Shown: piece after piece, positions 18,100 through 28,029 of the stretch
Numbering within the stretch: the first letter of the stretch is position 1
Layout: every line of letters starts with the position of its first letter
DNA from: Mycobacterium sp. D16Q13
Lineage (GTDB): Bacteria; Actinomycetota; Actinomycetes; Mycobacteriales; Mycobacteriaceae
Assembly: GCF_002013375.1 (NCBI RefSeq)
Contig: NZ_MAEW01000010.1
Location: 124,001-188,000, forward strand
Length of the DNA: 64,000 nt
Direction of reading: 5' to 3'
The notes under the pieces: model-generated
The model's database searches: none
Told to the model about the DNA's origin: nothing
What the model saw: the letters and a program-made list of their open reading frames with translations, nothing else
Translations under genes and position numbers: made by a program

Positions 18100-19325
18100 G
18101 CGATACGCACCGGAAGATCGGCGAGCCCGCGCAGCGTGACATGGGGCTTGTAGCTGGGTTCACCGATCAACCACGCATCAGGGAACCGCGCCGTGATCGA
18201 GCTCAACGCCAGCTTGGCCTCCAATCGGGCCAGCGGAGCACCCAAGCAGAAGTGTGGTCCGTGTCCGAACGCAAGGTGCTTGATCTCCGCGCGATCGGGA
18301 TCGAAGACATCCAGATCCGGGCCGATCTCCGGATCGCGTTGCGCGGCAGCAAGCATCAACAACACCCACTCGCCGTCGGGCAAGGTGAAGTCGCGAATGG
18401 TCATGTCGCCGTCGGCGACCCGGGCCACCATATGCACGGGCGGGTCATAGCGCAGCGTCTCCTCGATGACCGCAGGCGCTCGATCAGCGTTCTGCCCCAG
18501 CAGTTTCCACTGTGTCGGCGTCTGCAGCATGGCCAATGACGCGTTGGCGATCAGATTGACCGTGGTCTCGTGTCCGGCGATGAGCAGCAGCGTGCAGGTG
18601 GAGATGATTTCTTCCTCGGTGAGCTGATCGCCGGCCTCCTCCACCTGGATCAGCGCGGACAGCAGATCGTCACCGAGGTTGCGCCGGCGGGCCGCGATGA
18701 GGCGGGCGAAGTAGTCCCACATCCAATGGGCCGCCTGGAATCGTGCGTCCATATTGGCAGGCGCCTGACCGGTCAACGCGAAAACCGGGTCCAACCCCTG
18801 CGCGAGCAGCGCTGAGGCCCTGCCGAATTCAGGCTCGTCTTCGATCGGCACCCCAAGCATTCGGCAGATTACCGCGACAGGCAGCGGATAGGCGAAATCC
18901 GTGACCAGGTTGAAGGTGTCATACAGGGCGATGTCGTCCAGAAGCCGGTCCACGAGGGCCTGGATATCGTCGGCCATCGCGTTGATCACCTTGGGTGCGA
19001 ATGCCTTCGACGCCAGCTTGCGCAACCGGGTGTGGTCGGGGGCATCCAGCCCCAGGAACGAGGGCCTGGCGATCAGGTTGGGATTCTGTGCAAGCTGTCG
19101 CTGGACGATCTTCGACTTGCGACGATCCGAGGACGCCTGTGGGTGGCGCAGCACGGCATTGCAGTCCGCGAAGGTGGCCAGCACACTGACGTCCATACCC
19201 GGCGGGTGCACCGGACCGGCCTGCGTCTGCTCGACCAGCTGGCTGTAGACCGGGTAGGGATTCGCACGATTGGCCGGGTCGAGCACCTGAAGCAACAGGG
19301 TGCCCGGGTCAGTCGTAGTAGGCAT
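18096..19325 (-). CDS. Cytochrome P450
   Basis: 409 residues, a bacterial soluble-type P450. The I-helix oxygen-binding motif is AGHETT, the K-helix ETLRYDPP (ExxR) is present, and the haem-binding loop reads FGHGPHFCLGAPLARLEA with the thiolate cysteine. It hydroxylates a small organic or lipid substrate using a ferredoxin partner not encoded nearby. I do not assign a CYP family. Its TAG shares CTAG (18096-18099) with the stop of the convergent ABC gene. Confidence 0.93.
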   Translation of the reverse strand: MPTTTDPGTLLLQVLDPANRANPYPVYSQLVEQTQAGPVHPPGMDVSVLATFADCNAVLRHPQASSDRRKSKIVQRQLAQNPNLIARPSFLGLDAPDHTRLRKLASKAFAPKVINAMADDIQALVDRLLDDIALYDTFNLVTDFAYPLPVAVICRMLGVPIEDEPEFGRASALLAQGLDPVFALTGQAPANMDARFQAAHWMWDYFARLIAARRRNLGDDLLSALIQVEEAGDQLTEEEIISTCTLLLIAGHETTVNLIANASLAMLQTPTQWKLLGQNADRAPAVIEETLRYDPPVHMVARVADGDMTIRDFTLPDGEWVLLMLAAAQRDPEIGPDLDVFDPDRAEIKHLAFGHGPHFCLGAPLARLEAKLALSSITARFPDAWLIGEPSYKPHVTLRGLADLPVRIA

Positions 19326-19372
19326 GTGTCCAGTGTGCGCCGGAATTCTGAGATGTGCCTGAGCTTTTTGGC

Positions 19373-20614
<1,242 letters not shown>

Positions 20615-20662
20615 TTATTTTGCCCTGGGCGGGTCGTACCCCTGGGTCGTAGGCTCAAGGCC

Positions 20663-21214
20663 ATGACAACGACGTCGGATCTTCTCGCGCTGGAGCATGG
20701 CACCACCACCCCAGAAGCCCTGGCTTTCTTCGACAATCTGGCACCCGTGCGATCAGAGGAATTGATCGGCCAGCGCTGGCATGGCGGTGAGGTGCCCACT
20801 GGGCATTCGATGGACGGCATCCTGACCGTGTCGGGCTGGTACGGCAAGCAGTTCGACGACCTGGACCACGTGCATCCGCTGCTGTTCAGCGATGGTGGTG
20901 GCGACATCTTCGCGGTGGATCCGATGCTGGCACCGATGGGGCTCGCGGGCCGGATCAGCGGCCTGACCGAGTCCCCGATGGTCAAGCGGACCTCGCCGAC
21001 AGCGTTGTCCGCGCTCAAGCCACTGATCAGGACCAACAAGCACCGCGCGCGGCTGCGCAACATCGAGTTCCGCGGCGCCGTCAGTGCGGCCATGGTCTAC
21101 GACCACAAGGCGATCATCGACCACTTCCGCAAGGTCGACGACGCCACGCTGCTGGGCATCATGGACCTGCGGGACATGGAGCAGCCGTACTTCTTCACGT
21201 TGCGCCGAGACTGA
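20663..21214 (+). CDS. GXWXG/DUF4334 family protein
   Basis: 183 residues. The N-terminal half contains GQRWHGGEVPTGHSMDGILT (residues about 35-54), matching the GXWXG domain pattern, followed by a DUF4334-type C-terminal half with GAVSAAMVYDHKAIIDHFRK and LGIMDLR. These paired domains make a small lipocalin-like barrel of unknown role found in actinobacteria and fungi. It is divergent from tgt with about 55 bases between starts. Confidence 0.85.
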   Translation: MTTTSDLLALEHGTTTPEALAFFDNLAPVRSEELIGQRWHGGEVPTGHSMDGILTVSGWYGKQFDDLDHVHPLLFSDGGGDIFAVDPMLAPMGLAGRISGLTESPMVKRTSPTALSALKPLIRTNKHRARLRNIEFRGAVSAAMVYDHKAIIDHFRKVDDATLLGIMDLRDMEQPYFFTLRRD

Positions 21215-21286
21215 ACGCGGTTGCCCCATCGCCTAGGAGTCCTCGCGGCCTGATCGCGTCTAAGCTGCCTCGGTGAGGGCGCTGAA

Positions 21287-21820
21287 ATGATCTTGTTCGA
21301 GCGGTCTTTCGCCTATACACCGCTGCACGTGTGGGGTGTGATGGTCGATCCCGATCTGTGGTCGCTACACACCACCGGGTTTCGGCCCGAGGTCGGTTGC
21401 GAGTACCGCATCACCCACCCAGCCATCCTGGGCACTCGGCTACTCGGCACCGGCGACTGCACAGTCGTCGCCGCGGATCCGGGTGCGCTGCTCTCTGTGC
21501 AGTTCGTCGGCGCGGTACGAGAAGGCGAATCCGCCCGCTGGACCATCAGCCACCGCCTCACCGCCGAGAATGGCGCGACCACTCTCACGACGTATCTGGA
21601 AGGGGTCGACATCAACGATCACTCCGAGAAGGTGCTGATGCGCATCGTGACCGAGAGCACGGCGCGATCCGCACACCTGCTCGGTGAACGGCTGGCGGAC
21701 CGCTACCGGATACCGGGCAAGGGCACCGCCGCCGGTCAAGCGGCTCCACGCGGCGAGCAAGAAAATACCCCCAAACTGCGTCAACAGTCAGAGGGTAATG
21801 GCGGTGGCGGAGGGATTTGA
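21287..21820 (+). CDS. SRPBCC/AHSA1-like protein with unstructured tail
   Basis: 177 residues. Residues 1-140 form a SRPBCC fold (FERSFAYTPLHVWGVMVDPDLWSLHTT is the start-helix region at residues 4-30, listed here by position 4-20 as the recognisable part). The last 35 residues are polar and glycine-rich and run 19 bases into the tRNA-Ser gene on the opposite strand, which is odd; the functional protein may end near the PGKG region. It is related in sequence to the SRPBCC protein at 44581-45012, so the two may be paralogues. Confidence 0.72.
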   Translation: MILFERSFAYTPLHVWGVMVDPDLWSLHTTGFRPEVGCEYRITHPAILGTRLLGTGDCTVVAADPGALLSVQFVGAVREGESARWTISHRLTAENGATTLTTYLEGVDINDHSEKVLMRIVTESTARSAHLLGERLADRYRIPGKGTAAGQAAPRGEQENTPKLRQQSEGNGGGGGI

Positions 21821-21889
21821 ACCCTCGGACGGGGGTTACCCGTCACACGCTTTCGAGGCGTGCTCCTTAGGCCGCTCGGACACGCCACC
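21802..21889 (-). tRNA. tRNA-Ser (anticodon CGA)
   Basis: On the minus strand the acceptor GGTGGCG (21889-21883) pairs with CGCCACC (21809-21803), followed by discriminator G and encoded CCA (21801-21799). The anticodon loop CTCGAAA gives CGA. A long variable arm and T-loop GGTTCAAATCC are present. The 3' half closely resembles the truncated tRNA-Ser fragment at 53632-53686, but differs in the variable arm. Confidence 0.95.
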
Positions 21890-22016
21890 GCCGAAGAGAC
21901 TACAGGCAGGCCGGCCCGATCCCCCAATCGGTTGACCCGGCCACCGGCGACAGGCGCGGCTGCCGCCGCAAGCGAAAGCGCTATATCGCGTTATCACCCG
22001 GCGGCGTTAGCAACGC

Positions 22017-22048
22017 GCCAGCCATATGCGTGAAGTCGCATGGCTGGC
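22017..22048. repeat. Strong hairpin in the gap before the small secreted genes
   Basis: GCCAGCCA at 22017-22024 pairs with TGGCTGGC at 22041-22048, and TGCG at 22027-22030 pairs with CGCA at 22037-22040, with a short internal bulge and a six-base loop TGAAGT. There is no following T-run on either side, so it is not a classic intrinsic terminator. The rest of the 345-base gap (21890-22234) shows no gene I can support. The stem may be part of the 5' UTR of the downstream secreted protein. Confidence 0.55.
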
Positions 22049-22234
22049 AGGAAACTCCCAGCGTGCTGTACGAAATCAGCGGCGTGGCTCCAAGGAAAGT
22101 GGCCTTCCATCTTGCTTGTGCAGGTTCTCGTTGGCATCGCGATATCCGCCTCTCGGGGCGGGCGGACGCCGCCGGGCCATCAGCGAGACCGGCACGAGGA
22201 GATCGACACCATCACGATGGGAAGGCCCTGACCA

Positions 22235-22531
22235 ATGAAAATTCTTGTAGGAATCGCAGCATCCGCGGCCATCGCCGCGAGCACGCTCGGCCTCGCGGCG
22301 ACGGCCGACGCGGCACCGGCGCTCCCAGCCCCCAACTACCACTGGTGCCCGGGCGAGTTCTGGAATCCGATCTGGGGATTCAACTGGGAATTCGGCGAAT
22401 GCCACGACGACTGGCATCGCGACCGCGACGGAGACTGGCACGACCGCGACTGGCGCGGCGATCGTGGCGACTGGCATGACCATGACCGCGGCGACTGGGG
22501 GCATGGCCACGATCGCGACTGGAGGCCCTAG
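22235..22531 (+). CDS. Small secreted His/Asp/Trp-rich protein, first of a tandem pair
   Basis: 98 residues. Residues 1-27 are a Sec signal peptide ending in ADAAPA. The mature core has PNYHWCPGEFWNPIWGFN with a second cysteine in FGECHDD, likely one disulfide. The tail is made of short repeats of H, R, D and W (such as DWHDRDWRGD), giving a charged, possibly metal-binding segment. The neighbour at 22722 has almost the same signal peptide and core but a different tail, so the pair arose by duplication. Proteins with this CPGxxW...ECH core occur widely in mycobacteria with unknown role. Confidence 0.85.
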   Translation: MKILVGIAASAAIAASTLGLAATADAAPALPAPNYHWCPGEFWNPIWGFNWEFGECHDDWHRDRDGDWHDRDWRGDRGDWHDHDRGDWGHGHDRDWRP

Positions 22532-22721
22532 CCCAACGTCATCGAGAAGCAACCCCGCCCGCCGGACTCGCTCCAGTGGGTGGGGTTGTTTGCCTTGCAC
22601 CGCCACAACGCAATGGGTGGGCAATAAGATCCATACGAAATATCTTGACTGACAGCAGGTTTACAGCTCACTGTACGCATAGCGCACGTTGATTGCCAGC
22701 AAAGAATGCTTTGCTTTCTTT

Positions 22722-23054
22722 ATGAAAATTCTCGTTGGACTTGCCGCTTCCGCAGCCATAGCCGCAGGCGGGCTCGGCCTCGCCGCGACCGCCAATGCCG
22801 CCCCGGCTCCAGAGCTTCCGGCGCCCACGTATCACTGGTGTCCCGGCGAGTTCTGGAATCCGATCTGGGGCTTCAACATGAACTGGGGCGAATGCCACGC
22901 CGACGGCATCCTCGACCGCGACCGTCCTGGCGACTGGCGCGGCGACGACGGCCGCTGGCGCAACAACGGCCCCGGCCCGGGTGACAACCGCGGACCCGAC
23001 CGTGGACCCGATCGCGGTCCCGACCGTGGACCCGGCAACGACTGGCACCGCTAA
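22722..23054 (+). CDS. Small secreted protein with RGPD repeat tail, second of a tandem pair
   Basis: 110 residues from ATG 22722. The signal peptide (MKILVGLAASAAIAA...ANAAPA) and core (TYHWCPGEFWNPIWGFN, then GECH) match the gene at 22235. The tail differs: after a DRPGDWRGDDGRW stretch it carries at least four RGPD units. The gap upstream (22532-22721) holds no gene. The shared core and changed tails suggest diversification of the exposed part after duplication. Confidence 0.85.
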   Translation: MKILVGLAASAAIAAGGLGLAATANAAPAPELPAPTYHWCPGEFWNPIWGFNMNWGECHADGILDRDRPGDWRGDDGRWRNNGPGPGDNRGPDRGPDRGPDRGPGNDWHR

Positions 23055-23113
23055 ACCTCCTGAATCGGCCCGTCCGGCGTGCGACCCCGACTCATCAGCG
23101 CCGGGCGGGCCAC

Positions 23114-23572
23114 TTACCTTTTCGCCGCGAAGAAGCTCTCGAGCAGGGCTGCACACTCGTCGGCAAGCACGCCGCCGCGCACCTCCGGGCGGTGCACCTG
23201 CCGACGGTCCCGCACCACATCCCACAGCGATCCCACCGCTCCGGTCTTGGGTTCCCAGGCCCCGAAGACCACCCGGCCAACCCGCGCAAGCACTAACGCA
23301 CCGGCGCACATGGTGCATGGCTCGACGGTCACCGCCAGCGTCGTCCCCTCCAGCCGCCAGCCGTCACCATGCTTCGCGGCGGCCTCGCGCAACGCGAGAA
23401 CTTCGGCATGTGCCGTCGGATCACCCAGGCGTTCACGAGCATTGGCGGTGCGGGCCAGCTCTGTTCCGTCTGCGGCATAGATCACCGCACCGATCGGCAC
23501 GTCGTCGGCACCAGCCTCCCCGGCGGCCACCAGCGCCGCGCGAATCAGCGCCTCGTCATCCGGAAACGTCAC
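23114..23572 (-). CDS. tadA: tRNA adenosine(34) deaminase
   Basis: 152 residues. The deaminase zinc site is HAEVLALRE (catalytic E) with PCTMCAGA (two cysteines). TadA converts A34 to inosine in tRNA-Arg(ACG); that substrate tRNA is encoded at 45044-45116. The upstream gene overlaps by four bases (ATGA), giving the two-gene operon seen in mycobacteria (Rv3752c-Rv3753c). It seems intact and is probably essential. Confidence 0.95.
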   Translation of the reverse strand: MTFPDDEALIRAALVAAGEAGADDVPIGAVIYAADGTELARTANARERLGDPTAHAEVLALREAAAKHGDGWRLEGTTLAVTVEPCTMCAGALVLARVGRVVFGAWEPKTGAVGSLWDVVRDRRQVHRPEVRGGVLADECAALLESFFAAKR

Positions 23573-24105
23573 CGATCTAGCTTGTCGAGCACCGCACCGA
23601 ACTCGTCGGCGAAGCCCATGCGCGCCGCGATCATCCCGAGTTGCTCATCGGGATAGAGATCCGTCTCACTGAGGATCACGCTGAGTACCGGCTCGGGCAG
23701 CCCGATATCGGAGAGCAGGCCCAGATCGCCTTCCTCCCACGGATCGACCTCGTCCAGCTCATCGGAATCGAGCTCCGGGACAGGAATATTCAGCCGCTCT
23801 AACACCTCGGCGGCGATGTCGTAGTCGATGGCCGCCGTGGCGTCGGAAAGCAGCAGATGCGTTCCCGCAGGTGCCGGGCGGATAATGATGAAGAACTCCT
23901 CATCCACATCCAGCAGGCCGAACACGGCACCAGCGCTGCGCAATTCGCGTAGCTCGGTTTCGGCTGCCGCCAAATCGGTGAGCGCTCCAGCCTTCAACGA
24001 TGTCACCCGCCAGCGGCCCTCTTCACGAACGACGGCCACGCCGAAGCCCTCCAGGCTTTCGGCGCTGGGCCCTGCGGCCTTGGCACGTTGTGCGTCCATG
24101 GGCAA
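23569..24105 (-). CDS. tRNA adenosine deaminase-associated protein
   Basis: 178 residues; ATGs at 24105 and 24099 are both possible. Acidic in the middle (ELDSDELDEVDPWEEGD), no catalytic motif. It matches the actinobacterial family found directly upstream of tadA (Rv3753c-like). The function is unknown; the fixed pairing and translational coupling suggest it assists TadA. It is divergent from tyrA with 65 bases between. Confidence 0.9.
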   Translation of the reverse strand: MPMDAQRAKAAGPSAESLEGFGVAVVREEGRWRVTSLKAGALTDLAAAETELRELRSAGAVFGLLDVDEEFFIIIRPAPAGTHLLLSDATAAIDYDIAAEVLERLNIPVPELDSDELDEVDPWEEGDLGLLSDIGLPEPVLSVILSETDLYPDEQLGMIAARMGFADEFGAVLDKLDR

Positions 24106-24170
24106 TACGGTAGTGCCCCACCCCGTGTTGTGACCACAAACAACTTGGTCACGTGTGCCAACCTGATGGG

Positions 24171-25130
24171 ATGAACGCCGCCGAACACGACCACCAACGC
24201 CCCCCGATCTGCGTACTTGGCCTCGGGCTCATCGGCGGCTCTCTGGTCCGCGCGGCCACCGCCGCAGGGCGGCACGTCTGGGGATACAACCGTTCCGCGG
24301 AGGGCACAGACGCCGCACGGGCGGCCGGTTTCGACGCCACCGCCGACCTGGATCTGGCGTTGCGGCGCGCCCGCAACGCCAGGGCCCTCATCGTGCTCGC
24401 GGTACCGGTCCCAGCCCTGCCCGCGCTCCTGACGCGCATCGCGGAGCTGGCCCCCGAATGCCCGCTCACCGACGTCACCAGCGTGAAATCAGCTGTCCTA
24501 CAACAGGTGTCCCAGCACGGACTGGCGCAACGATTCGTCGGTGGCCATCCCATGGCGGGCACCACGGAGTCAGGGTGGGACGCCGGTGACGCCAAGCTCT
24601 TCCGCGACGCGACCTGGGTCGTCAGTGTCGACGACGAGGTCGATCCACTGGTGTTCGCTCAAGTAACGCGGCTGGCCCTGGACTGCGGATCCGTCGTCGT
24701 CCCGGCACGCTCGGACGAGCACGACGCCGCCGCGGCGGCCATCTCGCATCTGCCCCACCTGCTCGCCGAGGCCCTGGCCGTCACCGCCGACGGGATCCCC
24801 CTGGCGTACTCCCTGGCCGCCGGATCGTTCCGGGACGGCACCCGGGTGGCCGCCACCGATCCGTCGCTGGTGCGCGCCATGTGCGAATCCAATCCGCATG
24901 GTGTGCTGCCGGCCCTGGAAGAGGCCATGGCGCTACTCGCGGCGACGTGGAACACCCTGAACGCGGAGAGCTCCGTGGAGCTGCTGGTAGAGGCCGGCCA
25001 CGCCGCACGGCAGCGGTATGAGGCACACGAACGATTCGACATCACCGGCATCAGCCGGGAGGACCCTCCTTGGCGCGAGCAACTGGCCGAGGCCGGGCGG
25101 CAGGGCGGTGTGCTGCGGACCGTGCCCTAG
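24171..25130 (+). CDS. tyrA: Prephenate dehydrogenase
   Basis: 319 residues from the ATG at 24171; an earlier in-frame ATG at 24153 is less likely. The Rossmann motif is [11 protein letters not shown] near residue 15. GGHPMAGT contains the catalytic histidine region, and LTDVTSVK is the typical strand before it. The enzyme oxidises prephenate to 4-hydroxyphenylpyruvate in tyrosine synthesis. No ACT domain is visible. Its stop shares CTAG (25127-25130) with the convergent gene. Confidence 0.94.
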   Translation: MNAAEHDHQRPPICVLGLGLIGGSLVRAATAAGRHVWGYNRSAEGTDAARAAGFDATADLDLALRRARNARALIVLAVPVPALPALLTRIAELAPECPLTDVTSVKSAVLQQVSQHGLAQRFVGGHPMAGTTESGWDAGDAKLFRDATWVVSVDDEVDPLVFAQVTRLALDCGSVVVPARSDEHDAAAAAISHLPHLLAEALAVTADGIPLAYSLAAGSFRDGTRVAATDPSLVRAMCESNPHGVLPALEEAMALLAATWNTLNAESSVELLVEAGHAARQRYEAHERFDITGISREDPPWREQLAEAGRQGGVLRTVP

Positions 25131-25717
25131 ATCCGGAGAGCCAAACCGGGGTATTCCAGCAGGAATCCCTCGTCATCGACGGTGACGGTGGTGTCGGCGA
25201 CCGGCGAAACCACCTTGATGCCCTTGCCGTCGTTGCGGTAGCTAATGGTGGCCGGGCTGACGACCAAATCCGGGAGGGTCACGTAGACAACGGGCAGCAC
25301 CGCGCTGCCTTCCTGCTGGTAAAGGCCGGTCCGGCGGATTGGCAGCGCGTTGAAGAAGGGGCTGAACACCACGTCGACGTCCAGAGCCCCGTCGAAGGAG
25401 GAACGCGTCGCGCCCTCATGGTTCTGCACGGTCCACATGCCCTCTTCGTCCCGGGCGATGGACAGCTGCCGTTCCCTTTCGGCAACGGTGGTCGACAGCG
25501 ACAGGCGGTTGGTGGAGCCCGTCTCGTCGGTCACCAAGTCGTATGAGGCACTGAAAGCGGGATGAGCGTCGGACGCGCCGGCCACGAAACGGCCATGCGC
25601 ACGGATGCGCCGGCCCGATAGTTGGACCCGGGTGGATTCCATACGCGACGCGTCATGGGCGCGCCAGGTCAGCACGGCAGGACCGGTCGCCGCGTCAGTC
25701 TGACTGGGGTTACTCAC
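25127..25717 (-). CDS. Putative glycolipid-binding family protein
   Basis: 196 residues from a GTG at 25717. The start [20 protein letters not shown] and the later [20 protein letters not shown] match the DUF1089/putative glycolipid-binding family, an all-beta protein of unknown mechanism. It takes the Rv3755c position between tyrA and proZ. No signal peptide is visible, so a cytoplasmic location is likely despite the family name. Confidence 0.8.
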   Translation of the reverse strand: MSNPSQTDAATGPAVLTWRAHDASRMESTRVQLSGRRIRAHGRFVAGASDAHPAFSASYDLVTDETGSTNRLSLSTTVAERERQLSIARDEEGMWTVQNHEGATRSSFDGALDVDVVFSPFFNALPIRRTGLYQQEGSAVLPVVYVTLPDLVVSPATISYRNDGKGIKVVSPVADTTVTVDDEGFLLEYPGLALRI

Positions 25718-25774
25718 CCGTCTACCGTAGGCGACCGCGCAAATTGAGCCCCCGTGAGCCCTTTCTGTCTCCAA

Positions 25775-26590
25775 TCACCCCCGCTTGCGCACGACGTAGA
25801 GCAGGTACTCCCAGTCCATCAGCAGTCGTCCGTCGCCGCGATCGTGTCGTCGTGCCAGCTCGACAAGCGCATCATCGAGTTCGGCGGTCCTGCCCGCGTC
25901 ATCCGCGATTGCCGCGTAGACGGCAATCGTCGGCCCGTAACAGGCCTTGAAGAAGTCGCGGAACTCCTGCGCGGTGGCGAACCGGTCCACCGTCAGCATC
26001 CGCCGCTCCACGGTGACTTCGATGACCCGGTCCGCAAGGAGTGTTCGCACATGGGCCGCGTCTCCCCACAACGGAGGCGGTTGCGCGCCAGGCGGTGGAG
26101 CGGCCGCGAACGGTTTCATGGTCGCGAACATCTGGCCGATGAATCCCTGCGGTGTCCAGTTGATCAGGCCGATGGTTCCACCCGGCCGACACACACGGAT
26201 CAGTTCATCCGCGCTGTCCTGGTGCCGCGGAGCGAACATCACCCCGACACAGGACACCACGACATCGAACTCGTCGTCGCCAAACGGGAGCGCCTGCGCG
26301 TCCGCGACCTGCCAATCAATGTCTGCACCGGCCGCGGCGGCCACGGCGCGCCCCGCCTCCAGCAGCTCGGGAGTGAGATCGGAGGCCACCACGTGCGCGC
26401 CGGCCCCCGCGGCGGGGATCGCCACGTTCCCGGATCCGGCCGCGACATCCAATACCCGGGCACCGGGGACAACGCCGGATTCCTTGACGAGGACCGGGCC
26501 GAGCGACGCGATCACCTCGGAAGCCACCGCGGCGTAGTTGCCCAGGGCCCACAACGAAACTCTTTGGCCTGTCTCTGCGTTCATGTACAT
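25775..26590 (-). CDS. Class I SAM-dependent methyltransferase
   Basis: 271 residues (an ATG at 26584 would shorten it by two). The SAM site reads VLDVAAGSGNVAIPAA (motif I), with VADAQALPFGDDEFDVVVS (motif II/III) and the post-motif CRPGGTIGLINWTP. It resembles UbiE/COQ5-like small-molecule methyltransferases. It is divergent from an HxlR regulator, with a perfect inverted repeat between them, so it is the probable regulated target. Substrate unknown. Confidence 0.88.
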   Translation of the reverse strand: MYMNAETGQRVSLWALGNYAAVASEVIASLGPVLVKESGVVPGARVLDVAAGSGNVAIPAAGAGAHVVASDLTPELLEAGRAVAAAAGADIDWQVADAQALPFGDDEFDVVVSCVGVMFAPRHQDSADELIRVCRPGGTIGLINWTPQGFIGQMFATMKPFAAAPPPGAQPPPLWGDAAHVRTLLADRVIEVTVERRMLTVDRFATAQEFRDFFKACYGPTIAVYAAIADDAGRTAELDDALVELARRHDRGDGRLLMDWEYLLYVVRKRG

Positions 26591-26619
26591 ACGCTAGAAG
26601 GATCACCGCCCCGGGGGCT

Positions 26620-26636
26620 AGTACAAGATCTGTACT
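26620..26636. promoter_or_regulatory. Inverted repeat operator AGTACA-N5-TGTACT
   Basis: A perfect 6-5-6 dyad lies 30 bases upstream of the methyltransferase start and 41 bases upstream of the HxlR gene. Inverted repeats with GTAC half-sites are typical for HxlR-family dimers. The position between the two divergent genes suggests that one site controls both. Confidence 0.6.
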
Positions 26637-26676
26637 GGGGCTGTTCACCGCGACGTCGGCGGCCTACCGTTCATCC

Positions 26677-27339
26677 ATGGGTGCGTCGTACTACCAATTC
26701 TGCCCCGTCGCCAAGGCGATGGAGCTGCTCGACGAGCGCTGGACGCTGCTGATCGTGCGTGAATTACTGCTCGGCAGTGAGCATTTCAACGATATTCGGC
26801 GTGGAGTGCCGCGCATGTCTCCGACATTGTTGTCCAAGAGGCTGGATCGGTTGGTGCGTGCCGGAATCGCCGAGCGCCACGACAACCGCTACGTACCCAC
26901 GGACGCCGGTCGTGAGCTGCGGCCCGTGGTCGAGATGCTGAGCCAGTGGGGAATCCGGTGGATCGGCGAGATCGGGGACGAGGATCTGGACCCCAAGCTG
27001 CTGCTCTGGGATATGCGCCGCCACGTCATCGGCAGCGCGGTCCCCGAGGGCCGTACGGTGCTGCATTTCCACTTCGGCGATGTCACGGTCGATAAGCGGC
27101 ACTGGTGGCTGATCATCACGCCCGAGGCAGCCGACCTCTGCGATGCCGACCCCGGCTTCGACGTGAACATCGGCGTGACGGCCCAGTTGCGCAGCCTTAC
27201 ACGAGTGTGGCGCGGTGACGCCTCATGGTCGGATGCGTTGCGCTCGGGCGAGGTGGCCTTCAACGGGCCATCAGGGTTGTGCCGCGGGCTGCCGGCCTGG
27301 TTCGACCCGCCCCTCTACGCCGGTGTCCCCCGGCCCTGA
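26677..27339 (+). CDS. HxlR family transcriptional regulator with SCP2-like C-terminal domain
   Basis: 220 residues. Residues 1-95 form the HxlR winged helix (CPVAKAMELLDERWTLLIVR, residues 9-28, and FNDIRRGVPRMSPTLLSKRL). The only cysteine in the N-terminal part is C9, the position used for redox or electrophile sensing in several family members. Residues about 125-215 look like a sterol-carrier-like domain that may bind a hydrophobic ligand. Its 3' end overlaps proZ by 69 bases on the other strand. It probably represses itself and the methyltransferase. Confidence 0.87.
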   Translation: MGASYYQFCPVAKAMELLDERWTLLIVRELLLGSEHFNDIRRGVPRMSPTLLSKRLDRLVRAGIAERHDNRYVPTDAGRELRPVVEMLSQWGIRWIGEIGDEDLDPKLLLWDMRRHVIGSAVPEGRTVLHFHFGDVTVDKRHWWLIITPEAADLCDADPGFDVNIGVTAQLRSLTRVWRGDASWSDALRSGEVAFNGPSGLCRGLPAWFDPPLYAGVPRP

Positions 27340-28029
27340 GTCCCCGGTGAGATCGCGCGGAGCCGGGCGCAGCCTTCCGGTGCCCGGGGCCGACAGCCAC
27401 ACCGCAAAGGCAAGAACCGAGTCCAGCAGCAGGGCCAGCGCGGTCACCAGGAGGGCGCCGACCAACGCCAAGTGAAACTGCCGGACCTTGATGCCGTCGA
27501 TGAGGTACCGGCCCAGCCCGCCGAGACTGGCGTAGGCGGCGACGGTCGCGGTCGCGACGATCTGCAGCGTCGCTGTCCGCAAGCCCGACAGGATGAGCGG
27601 TAACGCGTTCGGTATCTCGACACCGAGCAGCACCTGGCGTTCTGTCATCCCCATGGCACGCGCCGCCTCCACCACCGTGCGGTCCACGTTCGCGATCCCT
27701 GAATAGGTTCCGGCCAGCAGCGGCGGCACCCCGAGCAGCAGCAATGCGACCGTCGGCGGAACCAGACCCAGACCCCACAGCAGCACACCCAACAGCAGCA
27801 CACCCAGCGTCGGCAGTGCGCGCAGCGCATTTACCGCGCTGACTACGAGAAACGTGCCGCGGCCGGTGTGCCCGATGATCAGACCTATCGGCACCGCGAC
27901 GAGCACCGCGGCCAGCAGGGCGATCGCGGTGTACTGCAAGTGCTCACCAATCCGCGTGCCCAGCCCGCTGTTGCCCGTCCAATGGGACGCGGTGAATATG
28001 TAGCCGAGCGCATCGGAGAGGAAGTTCAC
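27271..28029 (-). CDS. proZ: Glycine betaine/choline ABC transporter permease
   Basis: 252 residues from a GTG at 28029 that overlaps the proW stop (GTGA). The permease has six or so membrane segments and the EAA loop (VEAARAMGMTERQVLLGVEI). The last 35 residues are hydrophilic and extend past the usual permease end into the 3' end of the convergent HxlR gene. With proW, proV and proX it forms a complete osmoprotectant importer, in the same order as Rv3756c-Rv3759c. Confidence 0.92.
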   Translation of the reverse strand: MNFLSDALGYIFTASHWTGNSGLGTRIGEHLQYTAIALLAAVLVAVPIGLIIGHTGRGTFLVVSAVNALRALPTLGVLLLGVLLWGLGLVPPTVALLLLGVPPLLAGTYSGIANVDRTVVEAARAMGMTERQVLLGVEIPNALPLILSGLRTATLQIVATATVAAYASLGGLGRYLIDGIKVRQFHLALVGALLVTALALLLDSVLAFAVWLSAPGTGRLRPAPRDLTGDSGPGDTGVEGRVEPGRQPAAQP

